Below, piece after piece: positions 13,563 to 20,643 of a stretch of 49,561 nucleotides of DNA (positions within the stretch are counted from its first letter, which is position 1; every line of letters starts with the position of its first letter). The DNA comes from a virus. The position numbers were made by a program, and so were the translations under genes. The stretch spans positions 1 through 49,561 of the IMG/VR virus record IMGVR_UViG_3300044692_000025. One strand, written 5' to 3'. The notes beneath the pieces were generated by a model. It was not told where the DNA came from. It saw only the letters and a list, made by a program, of their open reading frames with translations, and did not search any database.

Positions 13563-14278
13563 ACCGCGAACAGGCCGACCGGCTCCGCGCGCCATTCCCT
13601 CCTGAGTCCATCGGACACAGGCCGGTCGTGACGTGCAAGGCGTGCAGCGACGCGCAAGGCCGCGTGTGCGACAAGAAGACTCACCAGGTCAAGGAATGCC
13701 GGGAATGCGGTAACTACCTGACGTCCGCACACACGCACCTGGATTTCGTGGGCCACGCCTTCGTGCGTGAGCGGCTGCTGGACGTCGATCCGGAATGGAA
13801 CTGGGAGCCCATGGCCCGCGACGACGTTGGCCGACCGGCGTTCGACTCCAACGGCGGCATGTGGATCTACCTCACGGTGTGCGGCACGACGCGGATCGGC
13901 TACGGAGACGCCCAGGGCAAGAAGGGCCCGAACGCCGTCAAGGAAGCCATCGGCGATGCGCTTCGCAACGCCGGCCAGTCCTTCGGCATCGCACTGGACA
14001 TGTGGAAAAAGGAGTCTAAGAAGGCCACACCGGTCGACTCCGATCACCAGGAGTCAGATCGTCCGGTGACGCTGGAGGACCGCCTGAAGAGCCTGCGCGG
14101 CCAGTGCATCGTCATCTGGAAGACACGCGGCGGCGACATGGCCGGCCTGGCCGACGAGTACCGCGGTTGGTCATCGGATGCTGACCAACCGCAGGGCCGA
14201 GAATTCACTACCGAGAAGGACCCGAACAACCTCTACCAGTTCCAGCGGTACCTGCAGAAGCAGGGAGCGAAGTCGTGA
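13559..14278 (+). CDS. Probable single-strand annealing protein (Rad52/Erf-like)
   Basis: 239 residues, GTG start overlapping the previous stop. An N-terminal Cys-rich stretch (TCKACSDAQGRVCDKKTHQVKECRECG) may bind zinc. The core (HLDFVGHAFVRERLLDVDPEWNW, MWIYLTVCGTTRIGYGD, VKEAIGDALRNAGQSFGIALDMWKK) shows the pattern of phage Rad52/Erf/DUF1071-like annealing proteins, with the GYGDA...KEAIGDALRNA helix typical of that superfamily. It is likely to pair single strands during phage recombination together with the RusA-like resolvase at 17752. Confidence 0.75.
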   Translation: MNREQADRLRAPFPPESIGHRPVVTCKACSDAQGRVCDKKTHQVKECRECGNYLTSAHTHLDFVGHAFVRERLLDVDPEWNWEPMARDDVGRPAFDSNGGMWIYLTVCGTTRIGYGDAQGKKGPNAVKEAIGDALRNAGQSFGIALDMWKKESKKATPVDSDHQESDRPVTLEDRLKSLRGQCIVIWKTRGGDMAGLADEYRGWSSDADQPQGREFTTEKDPNNLYQFQRYLQKQGAKS

Positions 14279-14445
14279 ACCGCGTCGTGCTGGTCCTCGC
14301 CTCGCACCCGGACTGCTGCGAGGTGTGCGGCGGGAAGCCGGTGGCGATCAGCGCGCCGGGCCAGGCGGTCGCCCAGCCGGTGCCATGCCTGCACTGCAAG
14401 ATCGGTGTGCGGGTGGTCCAGATACCGATGCGGAGTGAACGATGA
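14275..14445 (+). CDS. Small zinc-ribbon protein (56 aa)
   Basis: GTG overlaps the previous stop and the stop overlaps the next ATG. Two Cys pairs (CCEVC and CLHC) about 25 residues apart form a zinc ribbon. Function unknown. Confidence 0.65.
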   Translation: MNRVVLVLASHPDCCEVCGGKPVAISAPGQAVAQPVPCLHCKIGVRVVQIPMRSER

Positions 14446-15185
14446 GCGACAACAGCGGCATCGAGTGGACCGAGACGACCTGGAACCCGACCACCGGATG
14501 TGACCGGATCTCGGCTGGCTGCGACAACTGCTACGCCCTCACCCTGGCTAAGCGCCTCAAGGCCATGGGGTCCGCGAAGTACCAGGCCGACGGCGACCCG
14601 CGCACCAGCGGCCCCGGATTCGGCGTCACCGTGCATAACGACGCGCTCGACGCACCTTTGCACTGGCGCAAGCGCCGCACGGTGTTCGTCAACTCCATGT
14701 CCGACCTGTTCCACGCCAAGGTCCCCACCTCGTTCGTCCAGCGCGTGTTCGAGGTGATGGCCGCGACGCCGCAGCACACCTACCAGGTGCTCACCAAGCG
14801 CGCCCGGCGGTTGGCCAGGTTGGCACCAACCATGGAGTGGCCGGCCAACGTGTGGATGGGCGTCTCCGTGGAGAACAGCGACGTGCTGCACCGCGTGGAC
14901 GAACTCCGCACGGTGCCGGCCGCGGTGCGGTTCCTGTCCTGCGAACCCCTCCTCGGCCCGCTCGACAGGCTGGACCTCGACGGGATCGGCTGGGTCATCG
15001 TCGGCGGCGAGTCCGGACCGCACGCCCGCCCGGTCGCCGCCGAGTGGATCACTAACATCCGGGACGCCTGCAACGACCACGAGGTGCCGTTCTTCTTCAA
15101 GCAGTGGGGCGGCTTCACCCCGAAGGCCAACGGCCGCGATCTGGACGGACGTACCTGGGACGAGTACCCGGCGGGTGCGGTGTGA
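14442..15185 (+). CDS. DUF5131 (phage Gp37/Gp68) family protein
   Basis: 247 residues, ATGA overlap with the gene before. The N-terminus (IEWTETTWNPTTGC) and the Cys motif C20-X6-C27-X2-C30 are diagnostic of the DUF5131/Gp37-Gp68 phage family, with conserved VFVNSMSDLFH, YQVLTKRA, WMGVSVEN, RFLSCEPLLGP, GGESGP and PFFFKQWGG segments. The cysteines and fold suggest an iron-sulfur, radical-SAM-like enzyme; its reaction is not established. It is widespread in phages and prophages. Confidence 0.92.
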   Translation: MSDNSGIEWTETTWNPTTGCDRISAGCDNCYALTLAKRLKAMGSAKYQADGDPRTSGPGFGVTVHNDALDAPLHWRKRRTVFVNSMSDLFHAKVPTSFVQRVFEVMAATPQHTYQVLTKRARRLARLAPTMEWPANVWMGVSVENSDVLHRVDELRTVPAAVRFLSCEPLLGPLDRLDLDGIGWVIVGGESGPHARPVAAEWITNIRDACNDHEVPFFFKQWGGFTPKANGRDLDGRTWDEYPAGAV

Positions 15186-15835
15186 TCCCGCGCCGTAAGG
15201 GCCTGGCCCGCCGTACCCGGCTGGTCGCCACGACACCGCTGGAGCGCACCCGCCTGCGCTCCAGCGGCCCCACCAAGGCCCGACGCCGCGACACGGGCCC
15301 ATCCCAGTCGGTGCGCGAGATCGTCCGTGAGCGTGCCGGCTGGCGGTGCGAGCACTGCGGCCGCGCTGACGTCCGCCTGGACCTGCACCACCGGCGTCCC
15401 CGGGCCATGGGTGGCACCAGCGACCCGGCGGCGAACCAGCCGTCCAACCTCGTGCTGCTGTGCCGGCGTTCGCACGAGCACTTCGAGTCCGAGCGGGCCT
15501 ACGCGCTGCGCACCGGGTGGCTGGTCGCCCAGGGCGCTGACCCGGTGGCCGCGCCGATCTGGCTCGGCCATCGGTGGGTGCTGCTCGACGACGAGGGAGG
15601 TGTCACCGATGTCGAAGCCAGCGAGTACCTGCCCGTCTGGATGGACCCAGTATCCGACCCGGCGGGAGGCGAACAAGCATCTCGGTCGGATCGCGCGCGC
15701 ACGCAACGGGGTCCGTCGGGAGCGGTCGAAGTACCTGTGCGTCCTGTGCCTGAAGTGGCACCTGACGCACGAGACGCAGACCAGGAAGCCGAAGAAGTGG
15801 GCCCGGCGACTGAGGTACTAGGCGGTGCGGCATGA
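15182..15835 (+). CDS. HNH endonuclease with long out-of-frame C-terminal overlap
   Basis: 217 residues, GTG start overlapping the DUF5131 stop. The HNH domain spans about 45-105: CEHCGRADVRLDLHHRRPRAMGG with LVLLCRRSHEHF. The recognisable protein ends near residue 145 (LLDDEGGVTDVEASEYLPVW). The last ~70 residues (Arg/Pro/Ala/Glu-rich) are read from the same DNA as the small gene at 15609-15821 in another frame. Yet the stop overlaps the WhiB start (ATGA), so the full length may really be translated. Probably a DNA nicking or processing enzyme, or a homing-type remnant. Confidence 0.8.
   Translation: MIPRRKGLARRTRLVATTPLERTRLRSSGPTKARRRDTGPSQSVREIVRERAGWRCEHCGRADVRLDLHHRRPRAMGGTSDPAANQPSNLVLLCRRSHEHFESERAYALRTGWLVAQGADPVAAPIWLGHRWVLLDDEGGVTDVEASEYLPVWMDPVSDPAGGEQASRSDRARTQRGPSGAVEVPVRPVPEVAPDARDADQEAEEVGPATEVLGGAA
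15609..15821 (+). CDS. Small basic Cys-containing protein nested within the HNH gene
   Basis: 70 residues in a different frame, wholly inside the HNH gene. A strong GAGGGAGG site at 15593-15600 precedes its ATG by 8 bases. The sequence has low-bias, protein-like composition: YPTRREANKHLGRIARARNGVRRERSKYLCVLCLKWHLTH, with a CxxC and WHLTH pattern that suggests zinc binding, and a basic C-terminus. Proteins with this 'KY.C..C..WHLT' design are common and uncharacterised in actinophages. I consider this frame more likely to be the selected one here. Confidence 0.75.
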   Translation: MSKPASTCPSGWTQYPTRREANKHLGRIARARNGVRRERSKYLCVLCLKWHLTHETQTRKPKKWARRLRY

Positions 15836-16146
15836 ACAAGGGTCCGATCAGCGCGCAGGCCAGGGCCTACCGGCTGTCGCGTCACGTCGACGCCGACGTG
15901 TCCGACCCGAAGTGGCGGGACCGGGCGGCGTGCCGCGGTGAGGACACCGCGCTGTTCTTCGCCGAGGAGGCGACCGTCGAGGCGCGGCGGACGCGGGCAC
16001 GAGCACGGGACATCTGCTTCGGCTGCCCGGTCCAGGGGGACTGCCTGCTGTGGGCGGTGGCTGCGGACGCGCACGGCATCTGGGGTGGGACCACGCGCGA
16101 GGAGCGCCTGGCGGTGCGGAAGAAGCGGAAAGGAGCTGCTGCGTGA
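15832..16146 (+). CDS. WhiB-like transcription factor
   Basis: 104 residues with the four iron-sulfur Cys ligands of the family, C34, C62, C65 and C71 (single Cys, then CxxCxxxxxC), followed by G82-I-W-G-G86 and a basic C-terminus. WhiB proteins bind a [4Fe-4S] cluster and the sigma factor; phage copies such as WhiBTM4 of mycobacteriophage TM4 are known to interfere with host WhiB regulation. Its ATG overlaps the HNH stop and its stop overlaps the initiator GTG. Confidence 0.95.
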   Translation: MNKGPISAQARAYRLSRHVDADVSDPKWRDRAACRGEDTALFFAEEATVEARRTRARARDICFGCPVQGDCLLWAVAADAHGIWGGTTREERLAVRKKRKGAAA

Positions 16147-17093
16147 CGGCGTTCGCCGCCATCAAGTGGGCGAGGTCGGCTCCCATCCTGCGGCGTGGGG
16201 ATGGGAAGCCGGACTCGACGGCTCATCACGTCCTGCTCGCCCTGGCCACGTTCGCGGACCGGGATGGTAGGGCGCGGCCTTCGGTGGCGACGCTGGCGGA
16301 CGCGACGACGCTGGCTGACCGGACCGTGGTGGAGTCGCTGCGCCGGCTGGAAGACGCGGGTCTGATCAAGTCGGAGGGGAAGTACGGCGGCACGGGTGCC
16401 GCCGTGTGGATGCTGGTGATGGACACCACGCGGTCTGAGACGGACGGCGATCTACTCGGCCGGCGGTCCCGCAAGCGCGAGGCGACCGCTGCGCGAGTGG
16501 CCAAGTTCCGGTTGCTGCGCAAGGAGGTAACGCCGCCGGAAAGCGTTACTGATGATCTAAGTAACGCCCCCGCAGAGCGTTACGTAACGCCGTCGGACGG
16601 CGTTACCGAGTTGCCTGTAACGCCGTCGCACGACATCGGTAACGCCGTCGGACAGCGTTATGTAACGCCGTCCGACGACAAATGTAACGCCGTCGACTGC
16701 GTTACAAGCGCTGATCAGAGCCCTAGAACTGCCATTGAACTGCCAGTAGAACTGCCATTGAACTGCCACGCGCTGCCTACGGCAGCGCAGCGCGCGCGAA
16801 ACTCCTACCCACCAGAGTTCGAGGAGTTCTGGGCCGCATACGGCCGCAAGGGTGCCAAGCGCGCCGCCGGTGCCGAATGGACCCGTGCCGTGAAGCGCGC
16901 CGACCCGACGACGATCCTCGCCGCGGTCCCCGCCTACGTCGCCAGCACGCCGAACCCGCGCTACCGCAAGGACGCCGAACGGTGGCTCAAGGGCGACTGC
17001 TGGGAATCGACCGTCGTCCCGATCCGCGCTGCCGGTGACTACCAGCCCTACCGCAACCCGATCGACCAGTCCGTCTATCACGAGGACCTGTGA
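16143..17093 (+). CDS. Replication initiator (lambda O-like / winged-helix)
   Basis: 316 residues, GTG start. The N-terminal ~90 residues are a winged helix (TAHHVLLALATFADRDGRARPSVATLADATTLADRTVVESLRRLEDAGLIK). The C-terminal ~90 (YPPEFEEFWAAYGRKGAKRAAGAEWTRAV ... RYRKDAERWLKG) match the phage replisome-organiser or helicase-loading tail. The middle (about 128-190) is encoded by seven iterons and is correspondingly repetitive (YVTPSDG, NAVGQRYVTPSDD). The gene directly downstream encodes a DnaC-like loader, the O/P order of lambda. Confidence 0.85.
   Translation: MTAFAAIKWARSAPILRRGDGKPDSTAHHVLLALATFADRDGRARPSVATLADATTLADRTVVESLRRLEDAGLIKSEGKYGGTGAAVWMLVMDTTRSETDGDLLGRRSRKREATAARVAKFRLLRKEVTPPESVTDDLSNAPAERYVTPSDGVTELPVTPSHDIGNAVGQRYVTPSDDKCNAVDCVTSADQSPRTAIELPVELPLNCHALPTAAQRARNSYPPEFEEFWAAYGRKGAKRAAGAEWTRAVKRADPTTILAAVPAYVASTPNPRYRKDAERWLKGDCWESTVVPIRAAGDYQPYRNPIDQSVYHEDL
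16527..16705. repeat. Seven iterons: probable origin of replication inside the initiator gene
   Basis: GTAACGCC-N7-8-GCGTTAC-type repeats start at 16527, 16561, 16584, 16617, 16639, 16662 and 16684. Those at 16527, 16561, 16584, 16639 and 16684 are near-palindromic with both arms (GTAACGCC and GCGTTAC/T); 16617 and 16662 keep only the left arm. The common core is GTAACGCCGTCGGAC. Tandem initiator-binding sites inside the initiator gene recall the lambda O gene. Confidence 0.85.
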
Positions 17094-17755
17094 TGGCCAC
17101 TGACCCGACCCTGTTCACGTTGCCCGCGATCTACCCGGATCGCGAGTTCGACCCGCACTTCCTCAATGAGGGCATCGCGCGAGGCGCCGAGCGCACGGCG
17201 GCCGCGATCCCATCACACTTCGTCGATGCCACCGTGACCGAGCCGGAAGTGGCCCGGTGGGTGCGGTCCCTGGCGGACGCGACGGTCGCCGCGATGCGCA
17301 CGGAACTTGCCGCGGTGTCAACAGGTCCGTCGCTGCTGCTGCTCGGCCCCACCGGGACCGGGAAGACACACCAGGCGTACGGCGCGATCCGCGCGATCTC
17401 CGTGTCCGGGTTGCACTGCTCGTGGCTGGCGACGACCGCGGCCGACGTGTACGCCGCGCTGCGGCCGCGGCCCAAGGTGGACGCGGAGGCCGAGTTCCAC
17501 CGGTACGCCGGCGCACGGCTGCTCGTCCTAGACGACCTGGGCGCTGCCAAGGCGAGCGAGTGGACCGAGGAAGTGAACTACCGGTTGATCAACTACCGGT
17601 ACGAGCGCAGCCTACCGACGATCATCACGAGCAACGTGCGGCCGAAACTGCTCGGCGAGGCGGTGGGGGAGCGGGTCGCGTCCCGGCTCGTCGAGATGTG
17701 CCAGCGGGTCGTCCTGGAGGGCGACGACCGCCGCCGGAACCGGGGTGCGGCGTGA
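17090..17755 (+). CDS. DnaC-like AAA+ helicase loader
   Basis: 221 residues from GTG 17090 (overlapping the initiator stop); ATG 17093 is equally possible. Walker A GPTGTGKT at 86-93 and Walker B LLVLDD at 144-149, followed by a sensor region (LPTIITSNVRP) and Arg-finger region (GERVASRLVEMCQRVVLEG). This is the DnaC/IstB type ATPase that loads the replicative helicase. No phage helicase is seen nearby, so it probably recruits the host DnaB. Confidence 0.92.
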   Translation: MMATDPTLFTLPAIYPDREFDPHFLNEGIARGAERTAAAIPSHFVDATVTEPEVARWVRSLADATVAAMRTELAAVSTGPSLLLLGPTGTGKTHQAYGAIRAISVSGLHCSWLATTAADVYAALRPRPKVDAEAEFHRYAGARLLVLDDLGAAKASEWTEEVNYRLINYRYERSLPTIITSNVRPKLLGEAVGERVASRLVEMCQRVVLEGDDRRRNRGAA

Positions 17756-18144
17756 CGGGCTCCTGGCGCATCGACGTCCCCATGGTCATTCCCTTCGGCG
17801 TCGGCGAGTTCCGGCCGCTGTCCTCGAACGACCGGTGGCACTTCCGCGTCAAAGCGCGGCACGTCGCCGCGATCCGCGAGGGTGCCGGGTGGGCGGCGAA
17901 AGCGGCGAAGATCCCGCCGCAGGAGCACATCACGGTCCGCCTGCACTACGCGCCGGGCGATTCGCGACGGCGCGACGCCAGCAACCTGATGGCCACACAG
18001 AAGCCGGCTGTGGACGCGCTCGTGGATGCCGGGGTTGTGCCGGACGACACGGCGAAGTGGGTTACCGAGCTGATGCCGGTGATCCACGAGGGTCCTGGTC
18101 GGCGGGCGTTGTGGCTGGAGATCCGGGCGGGTGAGCCGTCGTGA
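17752..18144 (+). CDS. RusA-like Holliday junction resolvase
   Basis: 130 residues, GTG overlapping the loader stop. RusA-family features include SSNDRWHFRVKA near the start and the acidic core (RRRDASNLMATQKPAVDALVDAGVVPDDTAKWV), which carries the conserved Asp residues that bind metal. It would resolve branched recombination intermediates before packaging. Confidence 0.9.
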   Translation: MTGSWRIDVPMVIPFGVGEFRPLSSNDRWHFRVKARHVAAIREGAGWAAKAAKIPPQEHITVRLHYAPGDSRRRDASNLMATQKPAVDALVDAGVVPDDTAKWVTELMPVIHEGPGRRALWLEIRAGEPS

Positions 18145-18146
18145 GG

Positions 18147-18335
18147 TCAGTCGGACTCGCGCTCGACGGCCGGCCGCACTGGCTGCTTGGCGCCTTTCTC
18201 GCGCAGGTACCAGGCCAGCAGGGCGTTCACCAGGTCGGTGATGGTCTGCCCGTCGGGGAGGGACTGCTGCGCCGCACGCCAGCGGTCATCCGGGACTCGG
18301 ATGCTGCGGTTAGGCGTCTTGGGCGCGTTGGGCAC
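18147..18335 (-). CDS. Ribbon-helix-helix DNA-binding protein
   Basis: 62 residues, the only leftward gene in the early region, GTG start without a clear Shine-Dalgarno. PNRSIRVPDDRWRAAQQSLPDGQTITDLVNALLAWYLRE has the ribbon strand and two helices of CopG/Arc-type regulators. It is divergent from the gene at 18444; two GGTGTNNNACACC palindromes lie in the shared gap, a likely operator for it. It converges on rusA with only a 2-bp gap. Confidence 0.82.
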   Translation of the reverse strand: MPNAPKTPNRSIRVPDDRWRAAQQSLPDGQTITDLVNALLAWYLREKGAKQPVRPAVERESD

Positions 18336-18383
18336 GGGGTCAACGGTAGCGGGTGTATTGCGCCTCGACTAGTCCTGAGGGTT

Positions 18384-18423
18384 GCGGTGTCCTACACCCG
18401 AGGGCTAAGGTGTAAGACACCGC
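18384..18423. promoter_or_regulatory. Twin palindromic operator between the RHH gene and 18444
   Basis: GGTGTCCTACACC (18386-18398) and GGTGTAAGACACC (18409-18421) are both GGTGTNNNACACC palindromes, centred 23 bp apart. Together they also form a 15-bp inverted repeat with one mismatch (18384-18398 and 18409-18423). Ribbon-helix-helix regulators typically bind tandem short palindromes, and the element lies in the promoter gap of a divergent RHH gene. Confidence 0.7.
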
Positions 18424-18443
18424 GACGGATCGGAGCAGGGGAA

Positions 18444-18647
18444 ATGATCAGAACTGTCCGTAATCCGGACGGAACCACGACGACCACGGTCGACCAGCCG
18501 ACCGCGCCCGCCACCCAGCCCGCCGGTGTCCGCATCGAGCTGGTCGACCCCACCGACCGGGACGCCGTGCGCGCCTGGCAGCACGGCACCTACCCGGCTG
18601 ACCGCGCGATCGCCCTCGTCGACAACCCCGACCCCGAGAAGGACTGA
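18444..18647 (+). CDS. Small hypothetical protein (67 aa)
   Basis: ATG with GGAG 11 bases upstream. Begins MIRTVRNPDGTTTTTV, a short beta stretch, followed by a Pro/Ala linker and a helical part (DAVRAWQHGTYPADRAIALVD). First gene after the RHH operator; function unknown. Confidence 0.65.
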   Translation: MIRTVRNPDGTTTTTVDQPTAPATQPAGVRIELVDPTDRDAVRAWQHGTYPADRAIALVDNPDPEKD

Positions 18648-18652
18648 AGACC

Positions 18653-19315
18653 ATGCACGACACCAAGATCCGCATCGAGACCGAGGTCACCCTGTTCACG
18701 AACGATGCCGGCGACACCATCGGCCACATGGTCGCCGTGCCGCGCACGATGACCGGCTTGGCGGCCGACCGGATCGTCTACGTCGGCTTCGCGCACGACT
18801 GGGACGGCGAGAGTGACGTCCGCTTCGGCGACGAGTACGACCCGATCTGCGTCGACACCTCCGACGACCCGGAACAGGTCCGTAACGAGGTCGAGCGCCG
18901 TGACCGTGAGGCGCAGGCGCCGGAGGGACACACGATGACCACCTACTTCGTCGACCCGGACGCCAGCGGCGAGCCCACGCTGTGGCGGTCCACCGGCACC
19001 GAGGACGACTTTCCCGTGGCGCTGTTCGACAAGCGTGAACTGGACGCCAAGGACCCGATCCTATGGCCGACGTTGACCGCCGCGATCCCGAAAATGTCCG
19101 CCGACTCGGCGTCCGCGAGCCTCGTGCCGATCATCAAAGCAACCGGGGCGATCGACGGCACGATCGCCGCGATCCGCGAGTACCGACACGAGATGCACCA
19201 GCTCAGCCACCACGTCGGCTTGCGCGAGGCCCGGGACTTCGTGTGGTCGACGCTCGGCGTCACGAGCAACCAACCGGCCGGCGCCCACCTGACCGACCCG
19301 ACCAAGGAGGACTGA
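18653..19315 (+). CDS. Hypothetical protein, apparent fusion of two small phage proteins (220 aa)
   Basis: Residues 1-94 (TKIRIETEVTLFTNDAGDTIGHMVAVPR, YVGFAHDWDGES) form one acidic beta-rich unit. Residue 95 is a Met at 18935 preceded by GGAGGG at a proper distance, after which a distinct unit starts (MTTYFVDPDASGEPTLWRS ... IAAIREYRHEMHQLSHHVG). The second unit could therefore be translated separately or as part of the fusion. Neither half is recognised. It ends in the recurring TKED sequence that overlaps the next Shine-Dalgarno. Confidence 0.7.
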   Translation: MHDTKIRIETEVTLFTNDAGDTIGHMVAVPRTMTGLAADRIVYVGFAHDWDGESDVRFGDEYDPICVDTSDDPEQVRNEVERRDREAQAPEGHTMTTYFVDPDASGEPTLWRSTGTEDDFPVALFDKRELDAKDPILWPTLTAAIPKMSADSASASLVPIIKATGAIDGTIAAIREYRHEMHQLSHHVGLREARDFVWSTLGVTSNQPAGAHLTDPTKED

Positions 19316-19319
19316 CCTG

Positions 19320-19466
19320 ATGGCCAAGATCACCCCGCCGCGTAGCCCGGACCCGAAGTGCGTCAGCTGTGGCACGCCGACGGCCAACACGTACGGCGGT
19401 AGCCCGATGTGCGGGTCGTGCGCGTCTGTCGCGAGACGTGTGGACGACTCGCCGACCACCCGCTAA
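19320..19466 (+). CDS. Small zinc-ribbon protein (48 aa)
   Basis: ATG with AAGGAGG upstream. Two CxxC pairs (CVSCG and CGSC) 17 residues apart make a short zinc ribbon. Function unknown. A perfect hairpin follows the stop. Confidence 0.65.
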   Translation: MAKITPPRSPDPKCVSCGTPTANTYGGSPMCGSCASVARRVDDSPTTR

Positions 19467-19470
19467 CCCG

Positions 19471-19502
19471 GTCCCGGTCTCTACTTCCCCGGAGACCGGG
19501 AC
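19471..19502 (+). terminator. Hairpin upstream of the repeat protein
   Basis: A perfect 11-bp stem GTCCCGGTCTC/GAGACCGGGAC (19471-19481, 19492-19502) with a 10-nt loop lies 4 bp after the zinc-ribbon stop and 43 bp before the repeat-protein start. No U-tract; it may attenuate expression of the repeat gene or insulate it. Confidence 0.55.
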
Positions 19503-19545
19503 CACCACCACACCCACCGAACTCACCGCAACGAACGGAGACCAC

Positions 19546-20643
19546 GTGTCCACCACCGTCACCAACCAGGCCGAACTTGACATGGCACTGGCTGACGACA
19601 GCATCACCCACATCCTGATCGACTCACCGGCAGGCGTCTGGCTCACAATCGGTGACACTCACGGCAAACAGGTCGACATCGCCGGCAAATCCACCATCAA
19701 AGAACTGGGCGACACCGCCCGCGTCGGGTCGATGCGCGACACCGCCCGCGTCGAGTGGATGCGCGACACCGCCAGCGTCGGGTCGATGGGCGACACCGCC
19801 CGCGTCGAGTGGATGGGCGACACCGCCCGCGTCGAGTGGATGGGCGACACCGCCAGCGTCGAGTGGATGGGCGACACCGCCCGCGTCGAGTGGATGGGCG
19901 ACACCGCCCGCGTCGGGTCGATGGGCGACACCGCCCGCGTCGAGTGGATGGGCGACACCGCCCGCGTCGGGTCGATGGGCGACACCGCCAGCGTCGAGTG
20001 GATGGGCGACACCGCCCGCGTCGGGTCGATGCGCGACACCGCCCGCGTCGGGTCGATGCGCGACACCGCCAGCGTCGAGTGGATGCGCGACACCGCCAGC
20101 GTCGGGTCGATGGGCGACACCGCCCGCGTCGAGTCGGCCGCTGGCACCGTGGCCATCCAAGGTGTCCATGATCAGGCGACCGTTCACGCCGGTGCCTACG
20201 TCGCCGTGCACGTGTACTCGGCCACAGCCACCGTCGAGGGCGGCCACATCATCGACCTCACCCGCCTCGACGAGCTCGCCGGTCCGGAGTGGTGCGAGTT
20301 CCGCGGCATCCAAGTCGACAAGCTGCGCGCCGACCTGGAGTGGATCACCGCCCATCCCGACGAGTGGGACCAGGGTGTCTGGGCGCGCAAGACAGCCTGT
20401 GGCACCGCGTGCTGCCTCGCCGGCACCGCTGTGGTTCGTTCCGGGATCGGATTGCAGTGGGAGGGCGATCAGGCTGACTACACGGAGCACGGCGTGTTGA
20501 TCTCGACCGCCGCTGCCCAGTTGTACGGGCTGAGCGACCCGGAGGGGCTGTTCGCGGGTGAAAACTCGCTGCGGCGGCTGTGGGAAATCGCCTCGGAGCT
20601 GACGCGTGGCGTGATTCAGGTGCCGGCGGATCTTCCGGAGTGA
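19546..20643 (+). CDS. 9-residue tandem-repeat protein with a conserved C-terminal domain
   Basis: 365 residues from GTG 19546 (GGAG upstream). An N-terminal domain of ~54 residues (ELDMALADDSITHILIDSPAG) leads into 16 near-identical 9-residue units (GDTARVEWM and variants) and about four degenerate ones. Regular D-T-A-x-V spacing suggests a beta-solenoid. From about 245 a C-terminal domain (LRADLEWITAHPDEWDQGVWARKT, CGTACCLAG) is of a type seen in uncharacterised mycobacteriophage-like proteins. Without transmembrane or signal segments it is likely cytoplasmic. Function unknown; a DNA-mimic, binding scaffold or inhibitor are all possible. Confidence 0.8.
   Translation: MSTTVTNQAELDMALADDSITHILIDSPAGVWLTIGDTHGKQVDIAGKSTIKELGDTARVGSMRDTARVEWMRDTASVGSMGDTARVEWMGDTARVEWMGDTASVEWMGDTARVEWMGDTARVGSMGDTARVEWMGDTARVGSMGDTASVEWMGDTARVGSMRDTARVGSMRDTASVEWMRDTASVGSMGDTARVESAAGTVAIQGVHDQATVHAGAYVAVHVYSATATVEGGHIIDLTRLDELAGPEWCEFRGIQVDKLRADLEWITAHPDEWDQGVWARKTACGTACCLAGTAVVRSGIGLQWEGDQADYTEHGVLISTAAAQLYGLSDPEGLFAGENSLRRLWEIASELTRGVIQVPADLPE
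19708..20139 (+). repeat. 16 tandem copies of a 27-bp coding repeat
   Basis: Each unit is GGCGACACCGCC plus 15 bases, encoding GDTARVEWM. Variation is almost binary at three places: first codon GGC/CGC (G/R), fifth codon CGC/AGC (R/S), seventh-eighth codons GAGTGG/GGGTCG (EW/GS). Unit order: GR-GS, RR-EW, RS-GS, GR-EW, GR-EW, GS-EW, GR-EW, GR-GS, GR-EW, GR-GS, GS-EW, GR-GS, RR-GS, RS-EW, RS-GS, then a final GR unit ending ESA. The array opens long stop-free frames on both strands. Confidence 0.95.

Noticed and set aside
16050-16142. Upstream extension of the initiator to 16050
   Set aside because: It overlaps WhiB in another frame; GTG 16143 overlaps the WhiB stop, which is the rule in this operon.
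19708-20139. CRISPR array
   Set aside because: The repeat units are contiguous 27-mers without spacers and are in-frame coding sequence.
19624-20490. Long stop-free minus-strand ORF across the repeat array (GGVAHPLDA repeats)
   Set aside because: Any 27-bp repeat keeps all frames periodic; this is a by-product of the plus-strand repeat, with no SD or context.
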